Assembly: GCA_937902925.1 (NCBI GenBank)
Contig: CALFNN010000083.1
Coordinates: 1-64,000 of the forward strand
DNA: 64,000 bases
Reading direction: 5' to 3'
Source of the DNA: an uncultured Opitutaceae bacterium
Lineage (GTDB): Bacteria > Verrucomicrobiota > Verrucomicrobiia > Opitutales > Opitutaceae
Shown piece by piece: positions 9,507-17,787 of this stretch; position 1 is the stretch's first letter, and every line of letters begins with the position of its first letter. Under the pieces are notes generated by a model that saw only the letters and a list, made by a program, of their open reading frames with translations, was not told where the DNA came from and did not search any database. The translations under genes were made by a program, and so were the position numbers.

Positions 9507-10582
9507 CCGCCCCGGTCGCCGCCCGCCCGGCCCCGGAGAGCGCGGCCCGGACACGAGACGCCGTCGAGCCAGACGCCGTGCACTTCGGTCGTGGTCGGAT
9601 GCCGGGGCAGTCCTTTCTCGCCGTGTTGAATCATGCCCGCCAGCAGGTCCAGCGCCGTGGCGCCGACTTCGCCCGGCAATTCATCGATGCCGGAGATGAG
9701 CGACGAAGGCGTGGTGTTCGTGCTGGCAAAGCCCACGGGACCCGGGATCGGCAGGCCGAGAATCCGGGCGTATTCCCGGCTGAAGGAATCGTCCGTGGCG
9801 ATGATCGCGTCCGGTTTTTCCCGTCGATACCACGCCTGCAGGGCCGCCGGCTCGAGCCGTTCGTAAATGAAGGGCGGGACGGCCACCCGGTGTCCCGCGA
9901 GATTGTGCCGGATCACCGCGGCGCTGAAGGCATGGTTCACGCGCAGTTCCTGCACGGCGTCGATGGCGAGCCCGATCCGGCGGTAGCCCAGCTCGGTGAG
10001 CTTGCGGCAGATTTTGAGCGCGTTGGAGAAATGATTCGGAATGGCGCGATGCACGCCCGGCGCCAAAATGCTCAGCGTCATCCCGACCACCGCGAGATCT
10101 TCCCACGGCAGCAAATCGGTCAGGTCGAAGGGCTGGCGCAGCGGCAGCAGCAGCACGCCGCGGACCCCGCGCGCCCAGATCACGCGGCGCAACTGGCGGC
10201 GGTGATCGGCGTCCTCCTCGAAGCGAATGAGGCCGAAACCGTAACCGCGTTTCTGGGCCTGCTGCTCCGCGCCGGCGGCGAGCCCGCTGACATAGGGATG
10301 CGCCATGTCATCCGGGCGGTCGGTGATGGCGCAGATCAGCCCTTGAAAGCTCCGCTTCGATCGGTTGCGCAGGTGGTGCATGAGCTTCGCGACCTCCGGG
10401 TCCGGCTTGTAGCCGGCTTTTTCCGCCACGCGGACGACATGCGCGCGGGTTCGCGCGGAAACTTTCGGCAGGTTGCGCAGGGCCTTCGACACGGTCATCG
10501 CGCTCACTCCCGCCATCCGCGCGACGGTTCGGATCGAGACCCGCGCCTCGCGGCCGGCGGGAGAGACGAGACGCTTCGCCAT
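9494..10582 (-). CDS. LacI-family transcriptional regulator
   Basis: A 362-residue DNA-binding regulator. The N-terminal helix-turn-helix spans residues 16-37 (SIRTVARMAGVSAMTVSKAL) and is followed by the hinge segment with AGYKPDPEVAKLMHHLR, a form common in verrucomicrobial LacI proteins. The rest is a periplasmic-binding-protein-like effector domain (QGLICAITD at about 80, later PDAIIATDDSFSREYARILG). It should bind a sugar released by the pathway and leave its operators. Three related palindromes flank the gene: one overlapping its stop, one next to its start codon, and a perfect one in the divergent promoter shared with the TonB receptor. It therefore probably controls both the receptor and the symporter-lyase operon, and itself. 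Confidence 0.94.
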   Translation of the reverse strand: MAKRLVSPAGREARVSIRTVARMAGVSAMTVSKALRNLPKVSARTRAHVVRVAEKAGYKPDPEVAKLMHHLRNRSKRSFQGLICAITDRPDDMAHPYVSGLAAGAEQQAQKRGYGFGLIRFEEDADHRRQLRRVIWARGVRGVLLLPLRQPFDLTDLLPWEDLAVVGMTLSILAPGVHRAIPNHFSNALKICRKLTELGYRRIGLAIDAVQELRVNHAFSAAVIRHNLAGHRVAVPPFIYERLEPAALQAWYRREKPDAIIATDDSFSREYARILGLPIPGPVGFASTNTTPSSLISGIDELPGEVGATALDLLAGMIQHGEKGLPRHPTTTEVHGVWLDGVSCPGRALRGRAGGDRGGGLR

Positions 10583-10588
10583 GGCCGG

Positions 10589-10605
10589 GGGATTACCGCA
10601 GCCGG
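10589..10605. promoter_or_regulatory. Weak LacI operator-like half site at the lacI start
   Basis: One arm, GGGATTAC, matches the operator motif exactly and is followed by a poorly matching second arm (GCAGCCGG). It lies six bases upstream of the lacI start codon at 10582, so occupancy would block lacI translation initiation or transcription. Only half of the symmetry is present, so this may be chance. Confidence 0.35.
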
Positions 10606-10686
10606 ACGAGAGGTGTCGAGGAGGATCGTGAGCGCGGCGCCGCCTCCGGCGCGGCGACTCGGGCGCAGGGCAGGGTGCAGCGGTTT

Positions 10687-10703
10687 GGGATTACGGTAAT
10701 CCC
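10687..10703. promoter_or_regulatory. Perfect 17-base palindrome, probable LacI operator O3
   Basis: GGGATTACGGTAATCCC is perfectly symmetric around one central base. It lies in the 264-base divergent region between lacI (start 10582) and the TonB receptor (start 10847). It is the best copy of a motif found twice more around lacI, and its size and symmetry fit a LacI dimer. The rest of the divergent region shows no other clear structure. Confidence 0.7.
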
Positions 10704-10846
10704 CCGAGACGGTTGATCCGCTCCGGTTTTCCGGGTGCGGTTCGCCCGGCCGCTGTTCCCCTTTTTCATCCCACCCCGTTTTCACCGCAGCCGGCGGCGA
10801 CCGCCCGCTTACCGCGGCGAATACCTTCCCGATCCCAAACCCACCC

Positions 10847-13800
10847 ATGAACACCAAGACCCCGCAGCATCCGGCGGCGCCGGACCGCATCGATTCCCCC
10901 TCCGCGCCGGCCGCGTCCGGCCGCCTCCCTCGTCGCCTGTCGCAGGTTGTGTCGGCGATCCTTTTGCTGGCCCCGGTCGTGCGATCGTGGGGTGCACCGA
11001 CTCCGCCGGTGCCCCCGCCCGGTGAAGCCAAGGCGGCGTCGGAGCAGGCCGTGGTGCTCTCGCCGTTCGAGGTGAACACGTCGAAGGACGAGGGCTTCGT
11101 GGCGACGAGTGCGCTGGCCGGCGGACGGCTGGCCACCCCGCTGAAGGACACCCCGGTGGCCTATTCGGTCCTGACGAACGAATTCCTGGAGGCCTTCAAC
11201 ATCACCGACCTCACCGAGGCGGTGCAATGGTCGGTGAACACGACCTACAACCCGGGCAACAACACGGACCAGGGTTTCGGCTTTTCGCCCGCGATCAACA
11301 TCACCATGCGCGGGGCGGCGCCCAGCGAGTCGAACTACCCGATGCGCAATTTCTTTCCCTACAACTCCAACACGGACAGTTATGCGCTCGACCGTTTCGA
11401 TTTTGCCCGCGGCCCGAACGCCATCCTGTTCGGCGCGGCGCAGTTTGGCGGCACGCCGAGCGCGGTGACCAAGCAGGCGCAGACGGCGAAGACGATCCGG
11501 CAGGTCCGGTTGCAATACAGCTCGTGGAACCACGTCCGGGCGACGGTCGACGTGAACCAGCCGATCAACGACCAGGCGGCCGTCCGCGTCGACGGCGTGT
11601 GGGACCGCGGCGACACCTGGCGCGAAAACGAGTGGCGGCGCAAAAAGGGGGTTTTTCTGACGGGCACCTACCGGCCGACCCCGGCGACCACGATTCGCGC
11701 GGACGGCGAATACATGGAGACGCAGGCGAAGATCTTCCCGACCAACCTGAGCGATCAGGTCTCCGCGTGGGACGGCAAGACCACGTTCGCGAGTTCGGTG
11801 CTCCCCGCGAGCGCGCCCACCGCCGCGCAGCAGGCCGCCGCCGGTGTTTCCTACGGCACGAACAACGCCAACCCGCAGTTTTCGCCGCTGTGGGTTTACG
11901 ATCCCACGGGGTTCGGCACCTCCAACCTGTTGAATTTCGCCAACACCTTTCGCACGAAGGGCGCCGCGGGCAACGGCACCGCGGCCAACGCGAATTTCGT
12001 CGGCGGCAACCGCATCGTGAACTCGAGCGTGAGCTACGCCGGCCAGCCGATGCTCTACGGCTACGATGTGCCGGCGGGCCGCTACGACACCGATCTGGCG
12101 GGTTCGTCGTTTTTCAACGTGCCCTCGCAGAAGACCACGAATCTCTGGACCGGCAGCAAGCCGACGCTGGCCCAGGTGGCAAAGGATTTTTCCCTCACGC
12201 TCAACCACAAGATCGGCGACTCGCTGTTTTTCGAGGTGGCGGGCGACACCAACAAGGTGACGGTCGACGGCAACAACGCGGTCAACCGCGGCCTGAACAC
12301 CGTCTACATCGACGTCACGCAGACGCTGCCCAACGGGGCGGCGAATCCGAACTTCAAGCATCCCTACACCGAGTTCTGGAGCTACCAAAACCTCCGCTGG
12401 TATGAATTGCGCAGTCTGCGGGCGCAGGCGGCCTACGTTAAGGAAACGCGCTTCGGCAAGATGCAACTCGGCGTGATCGCCGGCGCCAACTACCAGCGGC
12501 AGGAAAAACGCAGCTACCTCTATCTGCTCCCGCTGACGACCTTCGGCCCCGATGCCCGCTACCTGGATGCGAGCCAGGCGAGCGTCGCTGTCTGGAACCG
12601 CCTCTACCTCGACCAGGGCGGACGCGATTTCTACAACACCAACCTCGGCCCGCTCACGCTCGTCAACCCCGACGGCACCACGACCACCGCGACACCGAAG
12701 TGGGTGCTCGACGCCAGCCGCAAGGACAACAGCGCGAGTAATATCACCAAGTTCAAGTTCGCACAGGCGGCCGGCAACTTCAGCCTGTTCCACAACCGGC
12801 TCGTGATCATCGGGGCCGTGCGGCGCGACCTCACCGATCTGATCACGCGCAATACGCTTCTGCCCGGCGACTATCCGTCGGGTTGGGATGGCTCGAACAT
12901 CATCTTCAAGCCCGACGCGCCCGCGGATTGGGCGACGCTCACCTACATCCCGAAGAGTGCGACCGGCGTCGCGACCGGTCCGGCGCTGCCGGCGGACACG
13001 CGGCCGCGGCTGTCCGTCCCCGCCACCTCGACGACCACGAGCAGCAACATCCTGCCGCAGCCGCAATACGCCGGCGACCGTTTTCGCGACGACTACAACC
13101 CGCCGGCGCTCAATGTCGGCGTCAACACCTACTCGGTGGGCGGCACGGTCAACGCGACGAAGTGGCTCGGCCTCTACGGCAACGCGGCGACCACCTTCAA
13201 CCCGAACCTGCTCATCCAGCGCCTCGATGGCACCCTGCTGCTGCCCACCTCCGCGCACGGCACCGACGTCGGCATTCGCATCAATCCGCCCGATGGCCGG
13301 CTTTCGATCAGCATTGGCATGTTCCACTCCTATCAGAACAACTCGCCCGTCAACGCGCCCGGGAATTTCATCAACGACTACAACGCGATCTACAACGCGC
13401 CCGTCGTCGGTGACTTGAGTTCCTCGGGTCACAACGCGCGCAACGTCGGGCTGATTCCCACCGTGGTGCGCGACACCCAGACGCAGCAGTCGCATGGCGT
13501 GGAGTTCGAGGTGACGGCGAACCTCACCCGTTCGTGGCGGTTGCTCGGCAACGCGTCCTACACCCGCGCGTGGCAGTCGAACACGTTTCCCGATTCCACT
13601 TCTTACGCCGCGCGACAGGACGCGGTCGTCCGCCAGATCCTCGCCGACGCGGGCGTGCTGATCAGCTCCAGCAACGTGGCCAGCATCAATCCCACCGTGA
13701 ACGACCCGACCAAGATCAACGTCGGTGCGGTGACTAGTGCGGTGAATGCGTGGAATCAGCTCCAGACTTCCGTGTTTCCCAACATGGTCACCGGCCGCCA

Positions 13801-14281
13801 GAAACTCGCGGGCTCCGTCGAGCAGACTGCCAACCTTGGCACCGACTACACGTTTCACGAAGGCATGCTCAAGGGTTTCACCGCGGGCTTCGGTCTGCAC
13901 TACCGCGGCCGGATGGTCGTCGGCTATCGCGGCTCCGATACGATCGTGAATCCCGCCAATCCGACCACGGCGATCGACGATCCGACGGTCGACGCCTATA
14001 CGACCGTCTTCACCAAACCGTATACGACCGCCGACGCGCGCTTCGCCTACACCTGGAAATTGAAGGACCGCCGCACGGTGGACTTCAGCCTGAACGTGGC
14101 GAACCTGTTCAACCATCGGACGCCGGTGTTTTTCCTCGATGCGCCCGGCGCGCAGGTCACCAACACCGTGCTTCGTCCGCGCAACGGCGACGTGACCTCG
14201 CCGGCGGTGGAGACTGTGCCGGGCGGTTACTCCTGGCTGAACCCGATCAGTTTTACCTTCGGCGTCACCCTGAATTTCTAG
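10847..14281 (+). CDS. TonB-dependent receptor (SPFEV type)
   Basis: Outer-membrane active transporter of 1144 residues, the likely uptake gate for oligosaccharides of this locus. Residues 1-50 contain an unusually long leader (basic SGRLPRRL then a hydrophobic run ILLLAPVVRSWGA). LSPFEV at 71-76 is the TonB-box-like motif typical of Opitutaceae receptors. The plug domain follows (LKDTPVAYSVLTNEFL, later DRFDFARGPNAILFG near 190), then a long beta-barrel ending in aromatic SFTFGVTLNF, as expected for BamA recognition. No SusD partner is encoded anywhere in the window. The upstream perfect palindrome suggests LacI control. Plug and barrel are complete, with no frameshift seen. Confidence 0.94.
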   Translation: MNTKTPQHPAAPDRIDSPSAPAASGRLPRRLSQVVSAILLLAPVVRSWGAPTPPVPPPGEAKAASEQAVVLSPFEVNTSKDEGFVATSALAGGRLATPLKDTPVAYSVLTNEFLEAFNITDLTEAVQWSVNTTYNPGNNTDQGFGFSPAINITMRGAAPSESNYPMRNFFPYNSNTDSYALDRFDFARGPNAILFGAAQFGGTPSAVTKQAQTAKTIRQVRLQYSSWNHVRATVDVNQPINDQAAVRVDGVWDRGDTWRENEWRRKKGVFLTGTYRPTPATTIRADGEYMETQAKIFPTNLSDQVSAWDGKTTFASSVLPASAPTAAQQAAAGVSYGTNNANPQFSPLWVYDPTGFGTSNLLNFANTFRTKGAAGNGTAANANFVGGNRIVNSSVSYAGQPMLYGYDVPAGRYDTDLAGSSFFNVPSQKTTNLWTGSKPTLAQVAKDFSLTLNHKIGDSLFFEVAGDTNKVTVDGNNAVNRGLNTVYIDVTQTLPNGAANPNFKHPYTEFWSYQNLRWYELRSLRAQAAYVKETRFGKMQLGVIAGANYQRQEKRSYLYLLPLTTFGPDARYLDASQASVAVWNRLYLDQGGRDFYNTNLGPLTLVNPDGTTTTATPKWVLDASRKDNSASNITKFKFAQAAGNFSLFHNRLVIIGAVRRDLTDLITRNTLLPGDYPSGWDGSNIIFKPDAPADWATLTYIPKSATGVATGPALPADTRPRLSVPATSTTTSSNILPQPQYAGDRFRDDYNPPALNVGVNTYSVGGTVNATKWLGLYGNAATTFNPNLLIQRLDGTLLLPTSAHGTDVGIRINPPDGRLSISIGMFHSYQNNSPVNAPGNFINDYNAIYNAPVVGDLSSSGHNARNVGLIPTVVRDTQTQQSHGVEFEVTANLTRSWRLLGNASYTRAWQSNTFPDSTSYAARQDAVVRQILADAGVLISSSNVASINPTVNDPTKINVGAVTSAVNAWNQLQTSVFPNMVTGRQKLAGSVEQTANLGTDYTFHEGMLKGFTAGFGLHYRGRMVVGYRGSDTIVNPANPTTAIDDPTVDAYTTVFTKPYTTADARFAYTWKLKDRRTVDFSLNVANLFNHRTPVFFLDAPGAQVTNTVLRPRNGDVTSPAVETVPGGYSWLNPISFTFGVTLNF

Positions 14282-14364
14282 GCCGCCGCCGCCCCGCAGC
14301 TCTCAGTCCCACTCGGTTCGCACGCACCGACGCCCGGCTCCTCTCCCTCACCCTGGTCCGCTGA

Positions 14365-14379
14365 GGCTCGTTGCGAGCC
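14365..14379 (+). terminator. Short hairpin after the TonB receptor
   Basis: GGCTCG and CGAGCC pair around a three-base TTG loop about 85 bases after the receptor stop. There is no U-run behind it, so it may be only a weak or Rho-assisted termination site or an RNA-stabilising hairpin. A second inverted repeat, GGGAG/CTCCC at 14443-14458, encloses an AGGAGG ribosome-binding sequence ahead of the next gene and could mask it. Confidence 0.3.
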
Positions 14380-14484
14380 GGCAGTCGGGCCGCGGTCCTC
14401 CCTGACCGTCGCACCATCCCCCTTCCTCCGGTCGATCGAGACGGGAGGAGGTTCTCCCAAAACATGAAACAGGAAATATCGACC

Positions 14485-16497
14485 ATGAATCGCAATCATC
14501 TGCGCACCGTCGCGCTTCTCGGGGCCTTGCTTGCCCTTGCTTCCGTCCCCGCCTTTGCGGCTTCCGGCACCGTCGGTCCATTCTATACCGTGCCCAACGC
14601 CACGTTCATCGAGAATCAATCGGGCGACACCATCGTCACGCTCAACGACACCTCCGGTTCCATCGCCACGCTCCAGACCTCGATCAACAACGCCCGCTCC
14701 GCCAACCCCAGCGCGATCCTCGTGATCAACCTGAAGAGCGGCGCGACCTACACCGTGAGCAGCACCGGCCTTGTGCTCGGCTCGCATGAATGTCTCATCG
14801 GCACCGGTGCGACAATCTCGGCGAGCAGCACGTCGACGGCGACGTTCCTCATCCAGGTTTCCTCCGGCGCGACCAACGTGTCCATCGCCGGCGGCACGCT
14901 CAACGGCAACAACCGCACCCTGAACGGCATCCAGGTGCCCGCCGCGAACCGCGTAAATATCGACAAGGTCGTCGTGGAAAATTGCGGCAACGACTGCATC
15001 CTGCTCAAGGGGAATGGCAGCACGGTCTTCGACAACGAGTGCACGGTCACGCGCTGTGACTGCTCCGGCAGCTCCGCCCACGCCGGCATCAGCGCGCAAA
15101 ACCTCACGCAGGCCGTCATCGCCGAGAACAACTGCCACGACAACGGCCAGGGCATCTGGCTCGCGACCTCCGCACGCTGCAGCGTGTTCAACAACACCTG
15201 CAACAACAACACGACGACCGACATCCAGGTGAACAGCGGCAGCGACAACGCGATCGCGAACAACCACCTCGAGGGCGGCGCCACCGGCCTCACGATGGCG
15301 AGCGCCACGTCGAACAACGTCGTCGCTTCGAATTATTTCAAGACGCTCGCGACCGGCATCAGCGACGCGGCGACCGGCGACAACTACCACGACAACTTCT
15401 ACTCCAGCGGCGTCACCACGCGTTTCACCAGCTCCGGCACCGGCGCCAACATCGTCGCCTACAAGGGCACGCTCGCCGCCTCGGGCCAGAATTATTTCTA
15501 TCCACCGACCAGTGTCGACAACCACTCCGCCGCCATCATGAACGGCAAGGCGCGCACCGACGTCACCATCGGAGCGACCACGATGTCGAGCGTCCAGAGC
15601 CAGTATAACAGCGCGCGCTCCGCCCACCCGAACGACGTCATCGTGCTCCACCTCACCGGCACGACCTACACCGGCAACGCTGCGCTCGTGCTCTCATCCT
15701 ACACCTGCGTGATCCTCAGTGGCACGATCAACCTTAACTCCGGCATTGCTGGCATCACCGCCAGCAGTGCCTCCTACATCAGCGTCTCCGGCGGCACGAT
15801 TAACGGCCAGAGCACCACCGGCCGCACCGGCATCAGCTTCTCCGGCTGCACCATGGTGCTCATCGACCACATGACGCTCGAGAATTTCGGCGACAAGAAC
15901 ACACGCGTTGGCGGCTCCGATGTGATCCACCTCTCCGGCGGCGGTTCCCCGCAGATCGTCGGCTACTGCACGATTAACGGCGGCGCCGCGCGCGGCATCT
16001 GGACTCAACTCTCGGGGCAGAAATCGATCATCACCGACAACGAGGTCACCAACGTCAACCAGGACGGCGTCGACTGCGACTCGCACACGAAGTCGTCGCT
16101 CGTGAAGATCAACAACTGCCACGACAACATTCGCTACGGCGTCTTCATCGAGCAGGGCGCCACCTACGACCAGGCGCTCGCCAACACCTGCACGAACAAC
16201 GGCCGGGGCGTGAACATCTACGACAATCTCGAGGACACGACGAACTGGAACACCGCCGCCTTCAACCAGTGCAGTGGCAACGGCACCGGCATCCGGGTCG
16301 GCTCGTTCGACACCACGACGGTCGCCAGCCATAATTTTCTGTTCAACAATGTCATCACGACCAGCACGAGCGGCGGCGTGAACTCCGAGACGAACGGCAC
16401 GCAGAATTACTGGTCGCAGCAATACCTGAGCGGCAACGGCAGCGACTACGGTTCGACCGTCAGCGCGGTGTTCTTCAATTCAAAGGACGTGCCGTGA
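14485..16497 (+). CDS. Secreted right-handed parallel beta-helix protein, two tandem modules
   Basis: A 670-residue secreted protein. The ATG at 14485 gives a clean signal peptide (MNRNHLRTVALLGALLALA then VPAFAAS); an in-frame ATG at 14464, 12 bases after AGGAGG, would add seven residues. The protein is rich in Asn, Thr, Ser and Gly, with short beta-strand repeats such as V-V-E-N-C-G-N-D, N-N-C-H-D-N-G-Q-G-I and A-N-N-H-L-E-G-G, which marks a pectate-lyase-like beta-helix. It is internally duplicated: LQTSINNARSANPSAILVINL near residue 45 and VQSQYNSARSAHPNDVIVLHL near 370 start two similar halves. Such folds occur in lyases, GH28 and epimerases. I see no catalytic motif that decides between them, so function is open. 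Confidence 0.8.
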   Translation: MNRNHLRTVALLGALLALASVPAFAASGTVGPFYTVPNATFIENQSGDTIVTLNDTSGSIATLQTSINNARSANPSAILVINLKSGATYTVSSTGLVLGSHECLIGTGATISASSTSTATFLIQVSSGATNVSIAGGTLNGNNRTLNGIQVPAANRVNIDKVVVENCGNDCILLKGNGSTVFDNECTVTRCDCSGSSAHAGISAQNLTQAVIAENNCHDNGQGIWLATSARCSVFNNTCNNNTTTDIQVNSGSDNAIANNHLEGGATGLTMASATSNNVVASNYFKTLATGISDAATGDNYHDNFYSSGVTTRFTSSGTGANIVAYKGTLAASGQNYFYPPTSVDNHSAAIMNGKARTDVTIGATTMSSVQSQYNSARSAHPNDVIVLHLTGTTYTGNAALVLSSYTCVILSGTINLNSGIAGITASSASYISVSGGTINGQSTTGRTGISFSGCTMVLIDHMTLENFGDKNTRVGGSDVIHLSGGGSPQIVGYCTINGGAARGIWTQLSGQKSIITDNEVTNVNQDGVDCDSHTKSSLVKINNCHDNIRYGVFIEQGATYDQALANTCTNNGRGVNIYDNLEDTTNWNTAAFNQCSGNGTGIRVGSFDTTTVASHNFLFNNVITTSTSGGVNSETNGTQNYWSQQYLSGNGSDYGSTVSAVFFNSKDVP

Positions 16498-16526
16498 CCG
16501 GATAACGCGCCACCGCGCGTGCCGAC

Positions 16527-17663
16527 GTGAGACGTTCTTCGTTCATCCTCGCGCTGTCCGCCCTGGCCGCGACCGGATTCCTCGCGCTGCCGGCCTGGCG
16601 TGGAACAGTCGGTTCCGTTCCGCCCGTCGCGAGAAAGGTTGTGATCTCGCGCCGGGCACCCCGCTTGGGCGCCGGCGAATCGGGCCGACGAATCGCCGTG
16701 TTCGCCGGTTGGCGCGCGCAACTAGCCGCCGCGACCACGCCGGTCGCACGTCATGCGCTGCTTGGCGCGTTTGCCGCCGACGATCCGCGCCTCGCGCTGG
16801 AATTCGCGCGGTCGCCGGCCATTCCCGAGGCGGCGCGCTACGCGACGATTTGCGATATTCTCCGCGTTTGGGCGGTTTCGGCACCGCGAGAGTCCTGGGC
16901 TTGGGTGCAACAAAACTCGGCCGCGCTCACGCCGGACGACGAGATGCCGTTGGAGGCTGCGTTCTTCAGCGCGGTGGCCACGCAGGATCCGTCGCTCGTG
17001 CTGACGTTCGCGGACGAGTCCTTGTCGGATTCCCGCGGCACCCACATCGCTTTTGCCGCGGTCAATGCGCTGCTCGAGAAAGGCCGCGCCGATCTCGCCC
17101 GGCAAAAAATCGAGGATTGGGCGTCTGATCCGGCGTCGGCCGCCGCGGTCGGCAACGGGGCTTTTCAAGCAATGGCGCTCCACCTCGCGCGTGATTCCGA
17201 CGCCGGCGCGGCCGGCTGGGTGCTTGCGCTCCCGGCTTCGCCGGAGCGCGATGCGGCGGCGGTCGCGGTCGCCGCGGAGTGGGCGAATCACGATCCCGTC
17301 GCGGCGCTGGCGTGGGCGCAGACGCTCGGCGAGGATGACGGCCGCGCCGTGGCCATGGGGCGCGCGTTCCGGGTGTGGGCGGATCACGGGACGATGCCTG
17401 CGGCGGAATGGTTGCTCGACCATGAGGCGCTGCCTCAGGGCGATCGGCTGATCGCCGAATTTGTCGGTCATTCGGAGGTCGTCGACCGGAGCCCGCAGAC
17501 CGCCCTCCACTGGGTCTCGCTCATTCGGGACGATACGTTGCGCCGGAAGGGCCTGGCGGCCGTCCTTGAAAAATGGCATGAGCGCGATCCGGCGACGGCC
17601 TCGCGGTTTTTGACCGCGAATGGCTTCAGTTCGTCGGCGGGCGTGTCGAGCGGACCACACTGA
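16527..17663 (+). CDS. Exported helical-repeat protein of unknown function
   Basis: A 378-residue protein of no family I can name. The start is GTG at 16527; it begins RRSSFILALSALAATGFLALP, a signal peptide or membrane anchor, and no better ATG exists upstream. The body is almost entirely alpha-helical, made of repeated units of about 30 residues with a W-x-x-x-x-P-x-x-A pattern (DILRVWAVSAPRESWAWV, EWANHDPVAALAWAQTL, EKWHERDPATASRFL). This resembles HEAT- or TPR-like solenoids that hold proteins together. It follows the beta-helix gene by 29 bases and precedes the GH29 gene, so it may be co-transcribed with them. Similar repeats are common in large verrucomicrobial genomes, by recollection; no function is inferred. 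Confidence 0.75.
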   Translation: MRRSSFILALSALAATGFLALPAWRGTVGSVPPVARKVVISRRAPRLGAGESGRRIAVFAGWRAQLAAATTPVARHALLGAFAADDPRLALEFARSPAIPEAARYATICDILRVWAVSAPRESWAWVQQNSAALTPDDEMPLEAAFFSAVATQDPSLVLTFADESLSDSRGTHIAFAAVNALLEKGRADLARQKIEDWASDPASAAAVGNGAFQAMALHLARDSDAGAAGWVLALPASPERDAAAVAVAAEWANHDPVAALAWAQTLGEDDGRAVAMGRAFRVWADHGTMPAAEWLLDHEALPQGDRLIAEFVGHSEVVDRSPQTALHWVSLIRDDTLRRKGLAAVLEKWHERDPATASRFLTANGFSSSAGVSSGPH

Positions 17664-17787
17664 ACTCTTAGGACGCGGGAGGCTTTGCGGTGAATCCCGG
17701 AAGATTCCCGCCTTGGAATTCGTTACGATGCGTGGTGGCTTCCTGTTCCCCTGCCGGACGACGCGAGTTCGTTCCGGTGCCCCAACG

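Noticed and set aside
10766-14116. A minus-strand open frame of over 1100 codons opposite the first TonB receptor
   Set aside because: It is rich in Arg, Val, Ala and Gly with no domain pattern. The plus-strand frame has a complete plug and barrel. Long antisense frames are expected in GC-rich codons.
15001-16400. Repeats in the beta-helix gene as a CRISPR-like or DNA repeat array
   Set aside because: Repeats are at protein level (beta-helix turns), are not identical at DNA level and have no regular spacers.
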